A stretch of DNA of 29,759 bases from DASTQL01 sp035462845 (GTDB taxonomy: Bacteria; Actinomycetota; Actinomycetes; Jiangellales; Jiangellaceae): contig DATHTV010000082.1 in NCBI GenBank assembly GCA_035462845.1, forward strand, positions 1 to 29,759. The letters run 5' to 3'. Each line of letters starts with the position of its first letter. The first letter of the stretch is position 1. The position numbers and the translations under genes are program-made. A model generated the notes under the pieces. It saw only the letters and a list, made by a program, of their open reading frames with translations. It was not told the DNA's origin and did no database searches. Below are positions 14,842 to 22,473 of the stretch, piece by piece.

Positions 14842-14992
14842 CGATGTCCCCTCCGTCAGCGGCTGGGCTCCGGATCTTCGCCATCCTGCCGTCGCGACGC
14901 CCGGAAGGACAGGACTTGCTGCTGCTGTACGCGGACGGGTCGCGGCCCTACGGTTCATGATCGGAACTCGTCCGCCACGCCGAGGGAGCAGC
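14842..14992. promoter_or_regulatory. Divergent narG-narK promoter region with two palindromes
   Basis: This 151-bp gap must hold promoters for both nar transcripts. Two inverted repeats stand out: CGTCGCGACG at 14890-14899, and GTTC-N7-GAAC in the stretch around 14953-14968. Neither matches an FNR/CRP box (TTGAT-N4-ATCAA) or a DosR box, so the oxygen or nitrate regulator cannot be named. narK has GAGGGAG just before its ATG. Confidence 0.45.
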
Positions 14993-16198
14993 ATGGCCAC
15001 GCAGTCGCCCGCTCCGGCCGCGACCACCAGCCGGGGGCTCATGCTCGCGCTCGCGACCACCGGCTTCGCCCTGACGTTCTGGGCCTGGGCGCTGCTCGGC
15101 CCGCTCGGCTCCGCGCTGCGCGAGCAGCTCGACCTCACGTCCTTCCAGCAGTCGCTGGTCGTGGCCGTCCCGGTCGTGGTGGGCTCGCTGGGCCGGATCC
15201 CGGTCGGCGCGCTCACCGACCGGCTCGGCGCGCGCGTGATGTTCCCGGTGGTGGCGCTGCTGACCGTGCTGCCGGTGCTCTACCTGGGGCACGTCGCCGA
15301 CTCCTTCGGCACGTACGTGCTGGGCGGCTTCTTCCTCGGCCTGGGCGGCACGACCTTCGCGATCGGGATCCCGTTCGTCAACGCCTGGTACCCGCCGGAG
15401 CGGCGCGGCACCGCCCTCGGGATCTTCGGCACCGGGATGGGCGGCACGGCGATCTCCGCCTTCAGCACCGTCCAGCTGCGCGACCGCTTCGGCGACTCGT
15501 TCCCCTTCGACCTCGTCGCCATGCTGCTCGTGGTGTACGCGGCGGTGGCCTGGCTGCTGCTGCGCGACCGGCCGGACCGCACCATCGCTCCGGGCTCGAT
15601 GCTGAGCCGCACCTGGGCCACCCTGCGGCAGCGCACCACGATCGAGCTAGCCCTGCTGTACGCGGTGGCCTTCGGCGGCTTCGTGGCCTTCAGCGTCTAC
15701 CTGCCGTCCTACCTGCGCACCGCGTACGACCTCACGCAGTCCGACGCGGCCCTGCGCACGGCCGGCTTCGTCGTGCTGGCGGTGGTCATGCGCCCGACCG
15801 GCGGGTGGCTGTCGGACCGCTACCATCCGGTCCCGGTCCTCCTGGCGTCCTTCGGCGGCACCGCCCTGCTCGCCCTGCTCGCGGCACTCGAGCGGCCGCT
15901 CGTCCCGGTGGGGACGCTGGCGTTCCTCGGCATGGCAGCCCTGCTCGGTCTCGGCACGGGGGCCGTCTTCGCCCTCGTGGCGCTGCTCGTCGAGCCCGCC
16001 CGGGTCGGGTCGGTCACCGGCGTCGTCGGGGCGGCCGGCGGGCTGGGCGGCTTCTTCCCACCGCTGGTGATGGGGGCGATCTACGGCGCCACCGGGGACT
16101 ACTCCCTCGGCTTCGTCCTGCTGGCGCTGACCGCGGGGGCCGCGCTCGCCTACACGGCCACCGTGATCCGGCCGCGTGCCCGCAGCCAGGTGTCGTGA
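14993..16198 (+). CDS. narK: Nitrate/nitrite transporter, NarK-type MFS
   Basis: 401 residues from ATG at 14993, with GAGGGAG 5 nt before it. About 12 hydrophobic segments are visible. The loop after TM2 has GRIPVGALTDRLGAR, the MFS motif A variant typical of NarK proteins, and the second half has RPTGGWLSDRY and GVVGAAGGLGGFFPPLVMG, the glycine-rich nitrate signature of the family. It probably imports nitrate and/or exports nitrite across the cytoplasmic membrane to serve NarG. Next to narGHJI in divergent orientation, which supports the assignment. Type 1 versus type 2 (symport or antiport) cannot be decided from sequence alone. Confidence 0.9.
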   Translation: MATQSPAPAATTSRGLMLALATTGFALTFWAWALLGPLGSALREQLDLTSFQQSLVVAVPVVVGSLGRIPVGALTDRLGARVMFPVVALLTVLPVLYLGHVADSFGTYVLGGFFLGLGGTTFAIGIPFVNAWYPPERRGTALGIFGTGMGGTAISAFSTVQLRDRFGDSFPFDLVAMLLVVYAAVAWLLLRDRPDRTIAPGSMLSRTWATLRQRTTIELALLYAVAFGGFVAFSVYLPSYLRTAYDLTQSDAALRTAGFVVLAVVMRPTGGWLSDRYHPVPVLLASFGGTALLALLAALERPLVPVGTLAFLGMAALLGLGTGAVFALVALLVEPARVGSVTGVVGAAGGLGGFFPPLVMGAIYGATGDYSLGFVLLALTAGAALAYTATVIRPRARSQVS

Positions 16199-16294
16199 CG
16201 GCAGGCCCGGCTTCGGGGCGCCGCGCTCGATGTGAAAGGCTGGTCCGGTCCCGTACGACACCCGCGGTTCAGAAGGCAGCCGGGGTGCGTCCCC

Positions 16295-16310
16295 GCCAGG
16301 TCCGCCTGGC
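16295..16310 (+). promoter_or_regulatory. Small hairpin next to the ribosome binding site of the STAS gene
   Basis: GCCAGG-TCCG-CCTGGC forms a 6-bp stem with a 4-nt loop and ends one base before AGGAGGAGG. It would sit in the 5' leader and could affect translation. No protein or ligand is implied. Confidence 0.3.
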
Positions 16311-16326
16311 CAGGAGGAGGCACCAC

Positions 16327-16650
16327 GTGATCACCGCACCCAGCCCTGCGCCCTCACCCGTCCCGACCGTCGAGCTCGACTGGTCCGGCGACGTCGACCT
16401 GGTGAGCGCCGCCGACCTGGTGGCCGAGGTCGACCGGCTCGCCCTCGCCCCCGGCCAGCGCGTCGTCCTCGACCTGTCCGAGGTCGGCTTCATGGACTCC
16501 ACCGGCCTGAACGTCCTCGTCCGCCTGCACCGCCGGGTGGAGGAGGTGGGCGGCGTCCTCACCGTCCAGGACCCGTCCACGCAGGTGCGGCACCTGCTGG
16601 AGCTCACCGGACTGCTGCCGCTGCTCGGAGGGGAGCCCTCCGACCCCTGA
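16327..16650 (+). CDS. STAS-domain anti-anti-sigma factor
   Basis: 107 residues from GTG at 16327, 7 nt after a strong AGGAGGAGG. After a proline-rich lead of about 14 residues comes a complete STAS domain: VELDWSGDVDLVSAADLVAE, then VVLDLSEVGFMDSTGLNVLV and a C-terminal strand/helix pair. S58 in D57-S-T-G60 is the serine that anti-sigma kinases phosphorylate in RsbV/SpoIIAA-like proteins. When unphosphorylated such proteins bind the anti-sigma factor and free the sigma factor. Unlike the STAS protein at 3099, this one keeps the switch residue. It could regulate the sigma factor at 4250, but that link is inferred. Confidence 0.85.
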   Translation: MITAPSPAPSPVPTVELDWSGDVDLVSAADLVAEVDRLALAPGQRVVLDLSEVGFMDSTGLNVLVRLHRRVEEVGGVLTVQDPSTQVRHLLELTGLLPLLGGEPSDP

Positions 16651-16659
16651 GCGAGGTGT

Positions 16660-16700
16660 GCCGGCCGGGTCGCGGGCCAGGGACCCGCGACCGGGCCGGC
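16660..16700. terminator. Strong bidirectional hairpin terminator
   Basis: A 17-bp stem with one mismatch (left arm 16660-16676, right arm 16684-16700) closes a 7-nt loop. It sits between the convergent STAS and pirin genes, so it can stop both. There is no T-tract. Confidence 0.78.
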
Positions 16701-16726
16701 GCGCCTCTCCTCCAGAGCCGCTCAGG

Positions 16727-17704
16727 TCACAGCACGTCGTGCCCCGGGTGCGGCTCGGCCGGGATCGTGCCCAGGCGGCCCGCCTGGAAGTCCTCGAAGG
16801 CCTGCATGAGCTCGCGCCGGGTGTTCATGACGAACGGGCCGTACGCGGCGACGGGCTCCCGGATCGGCAGGCCGCCGAGGACGAGCACGTCGAGCGCGGG
16901 GCTGCGGCTCTCCTGCGTCGTCGCCGCCTCCACCGAGACGCTGTCGCCGCTGCCCAGCACGGCGAGCTGACCCCACCGCAGCGGCCGGCGCTGCGGGCCG
17001 ACGCTGCCGTGGCCGGCCAGGGCGTAGACCAGCGCGTTGAAGTCCGGCCGCCACGGGAGGCGCAGCCGTGCCCCCGGCGCGACCGTGGCGTGCAGCAGCG
17101 TGATCGGGGTGTGCGTCACGCCAGGTCCCTGGTGGCCGTCGATCTCGCCGGCGATGACCCGGACGAGCGCGCCGCCGTCGGGCGAACGCAGCAGGGCCAC
17201 CTGCCCACCCCGGATGTCCTGGTAGCGCGGCGCGGTCATCTTCAGCCGGGCCGGCAGGTTGACCCAGAGCTGGAAGCCGTGGAAGAGCCCGCCGGAGACC
17301 ACGACGTGCTCCGGCGGCGCCTCGATGTGCAGCAGGCCCGACCCGGCGGTCATCCACTGGGTGTCTCCGTCGCTGATCAGGCCGCCTCCGCCGTTGGAGT
17401 CCTGGTGGCGGAGCAGACCGTCGAGCATGTAGGTCACCGTCTCGAAGCCCCGGTGCGGGTGCCACGGGGTGCCCTTCGGCTCGCCCGGCGCGTACTCGAC
17501 CTCGCCCATCTGGTCCATGTGGATGAACGGGTCCAGCAGCCGCAGGTCGACCCCCGCGAACGCCCGGCGGACCGGGAACCCCTCCCCCTCGAAGCCCGAG
17601 GGGGCCGTGGTCACCGAGACGACCGGACGCTCGGCCGTGGTGGTCGGGTCGGGCTCGGCGACGCCGGGCAGGGTGAAGACGTCGTCGACGGTGACGGCGG
17701 GCAT
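16727..17704 (-). CDS. Pirin family protein
   Basis: 325 residues from ATG at 17704. Two cupin barrels: the N-terminal one holds the metal site H82, H84 (WHPHRGFET), H126 and E128 (GLLHIEAP), matching the His-His-His-Glu set of human pirin and YhhW. The central FHGFQLWVNLPARLKM segment is a family hallmark. The C-terminal barrel spans about residues 195-300. Bacterial pirins include quercetin 2,3-dioxygenases and redox-responsive proteins, so an iron-dependent dioxygenase or regulatory role is possible. A palindromic stretch lies about 50 nt upstream of its start. Confidence 0.92.
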   Translation of the reverse strand: MPAVTVDDVFTLPGVAEPDPTTTAERPVVSVTTAPSGFEGEGFPVRRAFAGVDLRLLDPFIHMDQMGEVEYAPGEPKGTPWHPHRGFETVTYMLDGLLRHQDSNGGGGLISDGDTQWMTAGSGLLHIEAPPEHVVVSGGLFHGFQLWVNLPARLKMTAPRYQDIRGGQVALLRSPDGGALVRVIAGEIDGHQGPGVTHTPITLLHATVAPGARLRLPWRPDFNALVYALAGHGSVGPQRRPLRWGQLAVLGSGDSVSVEAATTQESRSPALDVLVLGGLPIREPVAAYGPFVMNTRRELMQAFEDFQAGRLGTIPAEPHPGHDVL

Positions 17705-17756
17705 GTCGGCCTCCAGCGGTGGTGCCAGCGGTGGGCGGTGAACGGTCCGACCACCT

Positions 17757-17778
17757 CAACTGTAGTTGCCGCCGCAAC
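17757..17778. promoter_or_regulatory. Palindromes upstream of pirin (candidate operator)
   Basis: CAACT-GT-AGTTG at 17757-17768 overlaps GTTGC-CGCC-GCAAC at 17765-17778. Together they give three copies of the half-site GTTG/CAAC in the divergent gap between pirin and the DUF5709 gene. Pirin genes are often under MarR- or HxlR-type regulators, but none is adjacent. GGGTAG at 17832-17837 resembles a stress -10, but the -35 is poor. Confidence 0.4.
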
Positions 17779-17878
17779 ATTCCGCCAGGGAGCCGGATCC
17801 ACCGCGTGCCGGCGTGGCCGTCCGGCAGGGCGGGTAGGGGCACCTGTGACACCGACCTGTCTGCACCGGAGGACGACC

Positions 17879-18202
17879 GTGCCGAACCCCCACGGCGACG
17901 ACTACGCCGACCTCCCCGACCGCACCCGCGACCCGGCCGCCGACCCGGCCGAGGTGGGCGTGCCCGGCGTGGCCGACGACCTCCGCCACGAGGGCAGCGA
18001 GCTGCCCGAGCCGGAGGTCCGGGCCGTCCCCACGGAGGTACCGGTCGGGGTCACCGAGTACGGCACCACGGCCGCGGAGCAGCGGGCGGGCGAGCCCATG
18101 GACCACAAACTGGCGCGCGAGGTGCCCGACGTCACCGCCGGCGAGTCGCCGGACGCGACCCGGCCGGCGGAGGAGGACGCGCTGCGCGTCGAGGACGCCT
18201 GA
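17879..18202 (+). CDS. DUF5709 domain protein
   Basis: 107 residues from GTG at 17879, with CGGAGGA 7 nt upstream. It is very acidic and lacks hydrophobic segments. The conserved part is GVTEYGTTAAEQRAGEPMDH followed by KLAREVPDV, the signature of DUF5709 proteins, preceded by a repeated D/P/E-rich region. These are small actinobacterial proteins of unknown function, likely disordered in large part. Convergent with the GntR gene, sharing a hairpin across both stops. Confidence 0.8.
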   Translation: MPNPHGDDYADLPDRTRDPAADPAEVGVPGVADDLRHEGSELPEPEVRAVPTEVPVGVTEYGTTAAEQRAGEPMDHKLAREVPDVTAGESPDATRPAEEDALRVEDA

Positions 18203-18203
18203 G

Positions 18204-18225
18204 CGAGAGCCGGTCAGCGCTCTCG
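18204..18225. terminator. Hairpin between DUF5709 and gntR genes
   Basis: CGAGAGC (18204-18210) pairs perfectly with GCTCTCG (18219-18225) around an 8-nt loop. The loop contains the GntR gene stop, so the hairpin overlaps that gene's last codons. Likely a compact bidirectional terminator. Confidence 0.5.
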
Positions 18226-18873
18226 GCCGTGCGTCTCCGCGATGAGGCGCTCGGTGGCGCCGACGATGTGCCGGCGCACCGCCTCGGGACCCTCGGCGAC
18301 GAGCCCGGCGAGCAGGGCGCGGTGGCTGCGAGCCATCTCCTCGGCACCCATGAGCGGCCGCAGCTGGCGGAGGTACACCCTGGTCTCGGCGTCCAGCGTG
18401 GCGTGCGCCTCGGTGATCCGAGCGCTCCCGGCGGCGACGACGAGCGCGTGGTGCAGCGCGGCGTGGGCGTCGTCGACGGCCTCGGCGTCGAGTGGTCGGC
18501 CGGCACAGGCACCCTCGAGCCGCTCCGCGGCCTCGACGACCGCGGCCGGCAGCGGCTCGACCCCGTACCGCTGCACCAGCAGCCGCGCGGCCTCGGTCTC
18601 GAGCGCGGCCCGGAGCTCGTACAAGCCGCGGAGCTCGGCCGGGTCGAGCACGGTGACCTGGACGCCCCGGTTCGGCCGCACCCGCACCAGCCGCTCGGCG
18701 GCGAGCTGGCGCAGCGCCGCGCGAACGGAGTGCCTGGCCACCGCGTACTCCTCCGTCAGCTCTCGTTCCCGCAGCCACGTCCCCGGCGGGATCTCGCCGG
18801 ACAGGACCCGGTCCCGCAGGTCGGCGACGACGGCGTCGACGGTGCCCACCCGGGCGAGCGGCCGGGCGGTCAC
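18214..18873 (-). CDS. GntR family regulator (FadR/FCD subfamily)
   Basis: 219 residues from GTG at 18873, which overlaps the EamA stop by GTGA. Residues about 10-75 are the GntR winged helix: VADLRDRVLSGEIPPGTWLRERELTEEYAVARHSVRAALRQL is the typical helix-turn-helix (positions about 14-55), followed by the RVRPNRGVQV wing. Residues about 85-210 are an all-helical FCD ligand-binding domain, with DDAHAALHHAL and SHRALLAGL supplying the usual Asp/His metal residues. It probably represses its own operon through the ATTGT-TCC-ACAAT palindrome at the transporter promoter, responding to a small carboxylate or to the transported compound. The gene order transporter then regulator makes autoregulation likely. 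Confidence 0.88.
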   Translation of the reverse strand: MTARPLARVGTVDAVVADLRDRVLSGEIPPGTWLRERELTEEYAVARHSVRAALRQLAAERLVRVRPNRGVQVTVLDPAELRGLYELRAALETEAARLLVQRYGVEPLPAAVVEAAERLEGACAGRPLDAEAVDDAHAALHHALVVAAGSARITEAHATLDAETRVYLRQLRPLMGAEEMARSHRALLAGLVAEGPEAVRRHIVGATERLIAETHGRER

Positions 18874-19763
18874 CGGTCGACCATCCTCGGCGCGGGGACC
18901 TCGACGACCTGTCGAGCCGGCCGCGGACCGCCGGTGAGCACCGCCAGGCTGGCCACCACGAGGACGGCGCCCGCGGCCAGCCCGGCCGTGACCGGCTCGC
19001 CGAGGACCGCGACGCCGAGCAGGGCGGCGGTGACCGGTTCGGCCAGGGTCAGGGTCGCGACCTCGGCAGCCGCCAGCCGCCGCAGGCCACGGGCGAACAG
19101 CCAGTACGCCAGCGCGGTCGGCACGACCCCCAGCCACAGCGCCATGGCCACGCCGGACGGGGAGGCCAGCCAGCCCAGGTCGACGAGGAGCAGCAGCGGA
19201 GCGAGCAGCACGGCGCCCCCGGCGAAGAGCGCCGCCATGACCGCATCGGCCGGGTGCAGGCCGTCGAGCAGCCGCTTGGCGGCCAGCGTGTAGACCGCGT
19301 ACGAGGCACCCGCGCCGAGCGCGGCCAGCACGCCACCGAGCCGGACCTCCCCGGGCCCACCGCCCAGCGCCAGGCAGGCGACACCGGCGCACGCCACGAC
19401 CGTGGCCACGGCCCAGCGACGGGTCGGCCGCACGCCCAGCACCGCCGCCAGCGCGCCGGTGAGCACCGGCGCGGACCCCAGCGCCACCAGGGTGCCGACC
19501 GCCACCCCGGTGCCGCGGACCCCGGCGAAGAACAGCGGCTGGTACGCGGCCACCCCCACCGCTCCCGCCAGGACCGCGGCCCGCGGGCGCAGCAGGGTCA
19601 GCCGGTGGCCCCCGAGCCGGGCGAGCCCGAGGAGCAGCGCGCCACCGACGACGAGCCGGAGCGCGCCGACCGCGACAGGAGAGGCCGCCGCCGGGCCGAG
19701 AGCCTGGGCGGTTCCGGTCGTCCCGAAGCAGATCGCGGCAAGGAGCACCAGCAGGCGAGGCAC
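18870..19763 (-). CDS. EamA/DMT-type transporter
   Basis: 297 residues from GTG at 19763; ten hydrophobic helices in two five-helix halves, each an EamA domain (starting near residues 3 and 140). The second half opens GEVRLGGVLAALGAGASYAVYTLAAKRLL and contains the family's GVVPTALAYWLFARGLRRL and LAEPVTAALLGVAVLGE. DMT transporters of this type usually export amino acids or other metabolites; the substrate is not visible. The -10 (TAGAAT on the (-) strand, 19786-19781) puts transcription start about 11 nt before the GTG, so the message is nearly leaderless. Coupled to the GntR gene by a 4-nt overlap. Confidence 0.88.
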   Translation of the reverse strand: MPRLLVLLAAICFGTTGTAQALGPAAASPVAVGALRLVVGGALLLGLARLGGHRLTLLRPRAAVLAGAVGVAAYQPLFFAGVRGTGVAVGTLVALGSAPVLTGALAAVLGVRPTRRWAVATVVACAGVACLALGGGPGEVRLGGVLAALGAGASYAVYTLAAKRLLDGLHPADAVMAALFAGGAVLLAPLLLLVDLGWLASPSGVAMALWLGVVPTALAYWLFARGLRRLAAAEVATLTLAEPVTAALLGVAVLGEPVTAGLAAGAVLVVASLAVLTGGPRPARQVVEVPAPRMVDR

Positions 19764-19769
19764 GGCTGG

Positions 19770-19786
19770 ATTGTTCCACAATTCTA
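19770..19786 (-). promoter_or_regulatory. EamA/gntR promoter -10 overlapped by GntR-type operator
   Basis: ATTGT-TCC-ACAAT (19770-19782) is a perfect palindrome fitting the FadR-subfamily pattern tNGT-N3-ACNa. On the (-) strand it overlaps the last two bases of the -10 TAGAAT (19781-19786) and covers the expected transcription start. Binding would block the polymerase. Confidence 0.62.
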
Positions 19787-19845
19787 CGTTCACGTCGAGG
19801 GGGTTCGACGGGGGGCGCTCGGCGCCGCCGCCTACCCTCGTCGCC

Positions 19846-20760
19846 GTGTCCACTCCTCCTGCCCAGGCGGCGCCCTCCGGCTCCTCGCGGCGCCTCCTGC
19901 TCGTGCACGCCCACCCCGACGACGAGACGACGACCACCGGGGCGACGATGGCGCACCACGCCGCCCTCGGTGACCAGGTGTGCCTGGTCACCTGCACCCG
20001 GGGGGAGGAGGGTGAGGTGCTGGTCGAGGACCTCGCCCACCTCTCGGCGGCCGAGCAGGACCTGCTGGGCGAGCACCGGGAGACCGAGCTGGCCGCCGCG
20101 ATGGCCGCGCTCGGGGTGACCGACTACCGGTTCCTCGGCGAGCCCGGCGAGTTCCGCGACAGCGGCATGGCCGGCGAGCCGAGCAACGACCACCCGGCGG
20201 CCTTCTGCCGGGTCGCGGTCGACGACGCGGCGGCCCGACTGGTCCCGGTGGTCCGGTCCGTCCGTCCCCAGGTCCTCGTGACGTACGACCCGCACGGGGG
20301 CTACGGGCACCCCGACCACATCCAGGCCCACCGGGTGGCGATGCGGGCGGTCGAGCTGGCGGCCGACGCCGCGTACGGGGTCGGTGAGCCCTGGCAGGTG
20401 CCGAAGGTCTACTGGTGCGCCTGGGGAGAGACCGCCTTCCGGGCGGCGCTGCGCCGCATGCGGGAGTCGGGCGTCGAGATCGAGGGCATGGACCCCGACG
20501 GGGAGCTGCCGCCGTTCGTCGTCCCCGACGACCGCATCACCACGGTGGTCGACGGCACCCGCTGGAGCGACGCGAAGCTCCGCGCCATGCGGTGCTACCC
20601 GACCCAGGTCGGCGACGACTCCCCGTTCTTCGCCTTCGACGACCCGGACTTCATGCGCGAGTGGGGCCGGGAGACCTACGTCCTCGTCCGCGGCGAGGCT
20701 CACCCCGACCCGGAGGGCGCGGACGGCCGCGAGCGCGACCTGTTCGCCGGGCTGTCCTGA
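19846..20760 (+). CDS. mshB: N-acetylglucosaminyl-inositol deacetylase (mycothiol biosynthesis)
   Basis: 304 residues from GTG at 19846. A TACCCT -10-like hexamer ends 7 nt before the GTG, which suggests a leaderless message. This is a PIG-L family metal-dependent deacetylase: AHPDDE (22-27) gives zinc ligands H23 and D26 and catalytic base D25, and GGYGHPDHIQAH gives the third ligand H158. The length (about 300) and the YWCAWGE and RCYPTQV segments fit MshB, which removes acetate from GlcNAc-inositol in mycothiol synthesis, rather than Mca. Mca would act on mycothiol conjugates and is the main alternative. Mycothiol is the actinobacterial counterpart of glutathione. Confidence 0.88.
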   Translation: MSTPPAQAAPSGSSRRLLLVHAHPDDETTTTGATMAHHAALGDQVCLVTCTRGEEGEVLVEDLAHLSAAEQDLLGEHRETELAAAMAALGVTDYRFLGEPGEFRDSGMAGEPSNDHPAAFCRVAVDDAAARLVPVVRSVRPQVLVTYDPHGGYGHPDHIQAHRVAMRAVELAADAAYGVGEPWQVPKVYWCAWGETAFRAALRRMRESGVEIEGMDPDGELPPFVVPDDRITTVVDGTRWSDAKLRAMRCYPTQVGDDSPFFAFDDPDFMREWGRETYVLVRGEAHPDPEGADGRERDLFAGLS

Positions 20761-20810
20761 CCCGTCCGCCGCCCGGCGTAGCCCACGCCGTCGGGGGCAC
20801 ACTCGTCCCC

Positions 20811-21752
20811 GTGGCCACGCCGAAGGTGACCGTCGACGTCGACGGACGCACGCTGTCGCTGTCGAACCTCGACAAGGTGCTCTACCCGGGCACGGGCACG
20901 ACGAAGGGCGAGGTGGTGGACTACTACACCCGGGTCGCGCCCGTCCTGCTGCCGCACCTCAGTGGCCGGCCGCTCACCCGCAAGCGCTGGCCCGACGGGG
21001 TCGAGGCGCCCAGCTTCTTCGAGAAGAACGCCCCCCGCGGCACCCCGGAGTGGGTGCGCACCGTGACCCTCCCCTCCCCGGGCAGCACCCGGGACCGCGA
21101 GGAGGTCACGTACGTCGTCTGCGACGACCTGCCGACTCTCGTCTGGCTGGCCAACCTCGCCGTGCTCGAGATGCACGTCCCGCAGTGGACCGTCGACCGC
21201 TCGGGGCGTCCCGGCAACCCCGACCGGCTCGTGCTGGACCTGGATCCCGGGCCGCCCGCGACGGTGGTGCAGTGCGCGCAGGTGGCGCTGCTCCTGCGCG
21301 CGGCCCTGGCGGAGGACGGCCTGGTCGGGCACCCCAAGACCAGCGGGTCGAAGGGCATGCAGGTGTACGTCGCCCTCGACGGCAAGGCCCCGGTGGACGA
21401 GGTGCACGGCTACGCGAGGAGGTTGGCCGAGCACCTCGAACGCGAGCACCCCGGGCTGGTCGTCTCCCGCATGGAGAAGCGGCTCCGCCCGGGCAAGGTG
21501 CTCGTCGACTGGAGCCAGAACAACGCGGCCAAGACCACCGTGGCGCCCTGGTCGCTGCGCGGCCGTGAGGAGCCGACCGTCTCGACCCCCGTCACCTGGG
21601 AGGAGGTCGAGGCGGCCGCCGGGTCCCGGGCACGCAGCCGGCTGCCGCTCCGGTTCACGCTCGAGGACGCCCTCGAGCGGCGGACCGCCGACGGCGACCT
21701 GCTGGCGCCCCTGCTCACCGAGGCGCACGCCCTGCCGGGCGGCGACGACTGA
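20811..21752 (+). CDS. LigD-type polymerase/primase domain protein (stand-alone)
   Basis: 313 residues from GTG at 20811, 50 nt after mshB. It matches the archaeo-eukaryotic primase-like polymerase domain of bacterial LigD used in non-homologous end joining. The catalytic aspartates are D143 and D145 (LDLDPG) and D233 (VDWSQNN); HPKTSGSKGMQVY (174-186) is the nucleotide-binding loop with a histidine and SKG. The opening LSNLDKVLYPGTGTTKGEVV and RKRWPDGVEAPSFFEKNAP are family signatures. There is no ligase or phosphoesterase domain, and no ku gene is nearby. It should add ribo- or deoxynucleotides at broken DNA ends; split versions are common in actinobacteria. Confidence 0.9.
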   Translation: MATPKVTVDVDGRTLSLSNLDKVLYPGTGTTKGEVVDYYTRVAPVLLPHLSGRPLTRKRWPDGVEAPSFFEKNAPRGTPEWVRTVTLPSPGSTRDREEVTYVVCDDLPTLVWLANLAVLEMHVPQWTVDRSGRPGNPDRLVLDLDPGPPATVVQCAQVALLLRAALAEDGLVGHPKTSGSKGMQVYVALDGKAPVDEVHGYARRLAEHLEREHPGLVVSRMEKRLRPGKVLVDWSQNNAAKTTVAPWSLRGREEPTVSTPVTWEEVEAAAGSRARSRLPLRFTLEDALERRTADGDLLAPLLTEAHALPGGDD

Positions 21753-21765
21753 CCGGCGGACCACC

Positions 21766-22473
21766 GTGCTCGGCTACCGGCGAGCGCTCGTCGGCCTGGC
21801 TCTGGTCGTGGCGACGGCCGCGTGCCAGTGGCCGCGCGACGCCGAGGGAACCCTCGACCGGGTCCGGGGCGGCACGATGCGGGTGGGTGTCGTCCAGGCC
21901 GAGCCGTGGGTGGTCCTCGACCGGGCGACGCCGGGCGGCGTCGAGGTCCGGCTGGTGGAGCAGCTCGCCGGCGAGCTGGACGCCGAGGTCGAGTGGGTCG
22001 AGGGCTCCGAGTCGGAGCTGATGGAGGCGCTGCACGTCCGGGCCCTCGACCTGGTCGTCGCTGGCCTGGACTCCGCCGCGCCGTGGCAGGACGAGGCCTC
22101 CCTGACGAGGCACTACCTGACCACCCGAACCGTCGTGGCCGTCCCCTCCGACGACCCTGCGACCTCGGTCGACGCCCTGGCCGGCCGGGAGGTCGCCGTG
22201 GAGGCGGGAACGGCCGAGGCGGAGCGGGTCCGGACCTACGACGTCCGGCCGCACCCGGTGGAGGACGTCGCCCGGGCCGACGGGCCGGTCGTCGTGGACG
22301 ACTGGCGCCTGGACGACCTCGGCCTGCGCAGTCTCGACGCCGAGGTGAGCCGCAGCGAGCACGTGGTGGCTGTCCCGCTGGGTGAGAACGGCTGGCAGAC
22401 GACCGTCGAGCGCTTCCTGCTCACCCGCTCCCGAGCCGAGCTGGACCGGCTGCTCGACGAGGAGCAGCCGTGA
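21766..22473 (+). CDS. Small extracellular solute-binding lipoprotein-like protein
   Basis: 235 residues from GTG at 21766. The N-terminus is a signal peptide (LGYRRALVGLALVVATAAC) ending in a lipobox with cysteine at residue 20, so the mature protein is probably anchored outside the membrane. The remainder follows the family 3 solute-binding pattern in shortened form: MRVGVVQAEPWVVLD, GVEVRLVEQLAGELDAEVEW, then ALDLVVAGLDS and the crossover strand/helix VDALAGREVAVEAGT. No permease or ATPase gene follows. Its GTGA overlap with the cation diffusion facilitator gene suggests that the two are made together and may act together. The ligand is unknown. Confidence 0.75.
   Translation: MLGYRRALVGLALVVATAACQWPRDAEGTLDRVRGGTMRVGVVQAEPWVVLDRATPGGVEVRLVEQLAGELDAEVEWVEGSESELMEALHVRALDLVVAGLDSAAPWQDEASLTRHYLTTRTVVAVPSDDPATSVDALAGREVAVEAGTAEAERVRTYDVRPHPVEDVARADGPVVVDDWRLDDLGLRSLDAEVSRSEHVVAVPLGENGWQTTVERFLLTRSRAELDRLLDEEQP

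Noticed and set aside
13552..16327. Long (+) strand frame ahead of the STAS gene at 16327
   Set aside because: It is antisense to narG and out of frame with narK. Only the last 107 codons show a protein domain, with a ribosome site at their own GTG.
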